A stretch of 5,698 nucleotides of DNA from Acidobacteriota bacterium (GTDB lineage Bacteria; Acidobacteriota; Blastocatellia; RBC074), in the NCBI GenBank assembly GCA_013140935.1, contig JABFSD010000807.1, positions 1 to 5,698 on the forward strand. Direction: 5' to 3'. Made by a program: the position numbers and the translations under genes. How positions within the stretch are numbered: the stretch's first letter is position 1; each line of letters begins with the position of its first letter. A model generated the notes under the pieces. It ran no database searches. It saw only the letters and a program-made list of their open reading frames with translations, and was not told the origin of the DNA. Of this stretch, positions 5,005-5,698 are shown piece by piece.

Positions 5005-5698
5005 ATGCTCACACTCGAAAAGTACAAAACGAAAGCCACTCGCCACGACTGCCCGTCGTGTGGTCAGAAGTTCGTCTTCACGCGCTACGTTGATGATGCT
5101 GGCGAGTACATCGCCGATGATGTAGGACGTTGTAACCGTGAATCGAAATGCGGCTATCACCGGACGACGAAGGAGCATTTCGCCGACAATCCGACCGAAC
5201 GCGCGGAACGCGCTTCGCGCCCTGCTTATCCGCGTGCTGTGTCGCGTCCGAAGCCAGAAGCCAAACCGTTCGACACCATCCCGCGCACTTACCTTGAACA
5301 GTCCTTGACCGGTTACGACCGCAATGGCTTTGCTCAATTCTTACTGACGCGCTTTGACGCTGCGGCGGTCAGTCAGGCAGTGGCTCGCTATCTGATTGGC
5401 ACTGACGGCGGGCGTTGCGTGTACTGGCAGGTTGACGGACAAGGGCGCATCCGCACCGGCAAACTTATTAGCTACGACCCGACAACAGGGAAACGACGCA
5501 AAGATACCAATCCGAATTGGTCGCATGCTGAACTCAAGAAACGCGGCGCGCTGCCTGAATCGTTCGAGCTTGCGCAATGCTTCTTCGGCGAACACTTGCT
5601 AAAGGCCGAACCAAGCGCGCCCGACGCCATTGTCGAAGCCGAAAAGACCGCCTTGATTGCGAGCTTGATCTTTCCTGAGTTCGTTTGGCTGGCTTGTG
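5005..5698 (+). CDS. Zinc-ribbon/Toprim-like (DUF6371-type) protein, probable primase-related, 3'-truncated
   Basis: The frame is open from the ATG at 5005 to the window end, 231 residues without a stop. The start is supported by GGCGGAAAGG just before it. The N-terminus has a zinc-ribbon: Cys16-Pro-Ser-Cys19 and Cys43...Cys49-Gly-Tyr-His52 (CPSCG...VGRCNRESKCGYH), like the CHC2-type fingers of DnaG primases and related plasmid proteins. A basic, Pro-rich linker (about 60-90) precedes a domain of unknown fold. The last visible residues, IVEAEKTALIASLIFPEFVWLAC (in part), resemble the first strand and acidic motif of a Toprim domain (Glu211/Glu213), as in DUF6371 proteins known mostly from Bacteroidota elements. 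It follows the candidate origin and the helicase, so a priming role is plausible. The catalytic Toprim Asp residues would lie beyond the window and cannot be checked. Confidence 0.82.
   Translation, partial: MLTLEKYKTKATRHDCPSCGQKFVFTRYVDDAGEYIADDVGRCNRESKCGYHRTTKEHFADNPTERAERASRPAYPRAVSRPKPEAKPFDTIPRTYLEQSLTGYDRNGFAQFLLTRFDAAAVSQAVARYLIGTDGGRCVYWQVDGQGRIRTGKLISYDPTTGKRRKDTNPNWSHAELKKRGALPESFELAQCFFGEHLLKAEPSAPDAIVEAEKTALIASLIFPEFVWLAC

Noticed and set aside
4758..5039. Minus-strand open frame of 93 codons across the repeat-rich gap
   Set aside because: It spans inverted repeats and the start of the zinc-ribbon gene, has no ribosome site and shows no recognisable motif.

Overview
The window looks like the left junction of an integrated mobile element in a bacterial chromosome. 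Base composition is moderate, with an AT-rich stretch near 4.6-5.0 kb. A clear Shine-Dalgarno site (AAGGAG at 2801-2806) and a consensus-like TTGACG-N17-TAATAT promoter before the tRNA argue against Bacteroidota, which usually lack both. A zinc finger of the CPFCxRIFWAG type, which I associate with Acidobacteriota and Actinobacteria, makes an acidobacterium a reasonable but unproven guess for the host.

Region 1 (1-704) is probably chromosomal. It holds the C-terminal part of a sugar phosphate isomerase/epimerase-like TIM-barrel protein, then a strong promoter and a tRNA-Glu(TTC) gene. Region 2 (about 705-2813) begins the element. A 20-bp bidirectional terminator hairpin is followed, on the minus strand, by a complete tyrosine recombinase that ends at the tRNA. 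Upstream of it, coupled by a TGATATG junction, is an unfamiliar protein with a C-terminal four-cysteine zinc finger. Region 3 (2814-5698) reads rightward: a small MerR/excisionase-type HTH protein, a D5/P4-family superfamily III helicase, a 415-bp non-coding segment full of inverted repeats and iteron-like 9-mers, and the start of a zinc-ribbon/Toprim-like protein cut by the window end.

Together the genes form an integration/excision module (integrase, HTH protein as likely directionality factor, zinc-finger protein of unknown role), followed by a replication module (helicase, candidate origin, candidate primase). The two modules diverge from a 108-bp control region. The order tRNA, inward int, divergent xis-like gene, helicase and iteron-rich origin resembles P4-like phage satellites, PICIs and small integrative plasmids. 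The right end, and any cargo, packaging or transfer genes, lie outside the window, so the element type cannot be settled here.

The most notable signal is the candidate origin at 4590-5004. It has a perfect 36-bp inverted repeat, seven exact copies of GAAGATTTT/AAAATCTTC arranged in pairs, a 25-bp palindrome, and a second 22-bp imperfect inverted repeat enclosing another hairpin.
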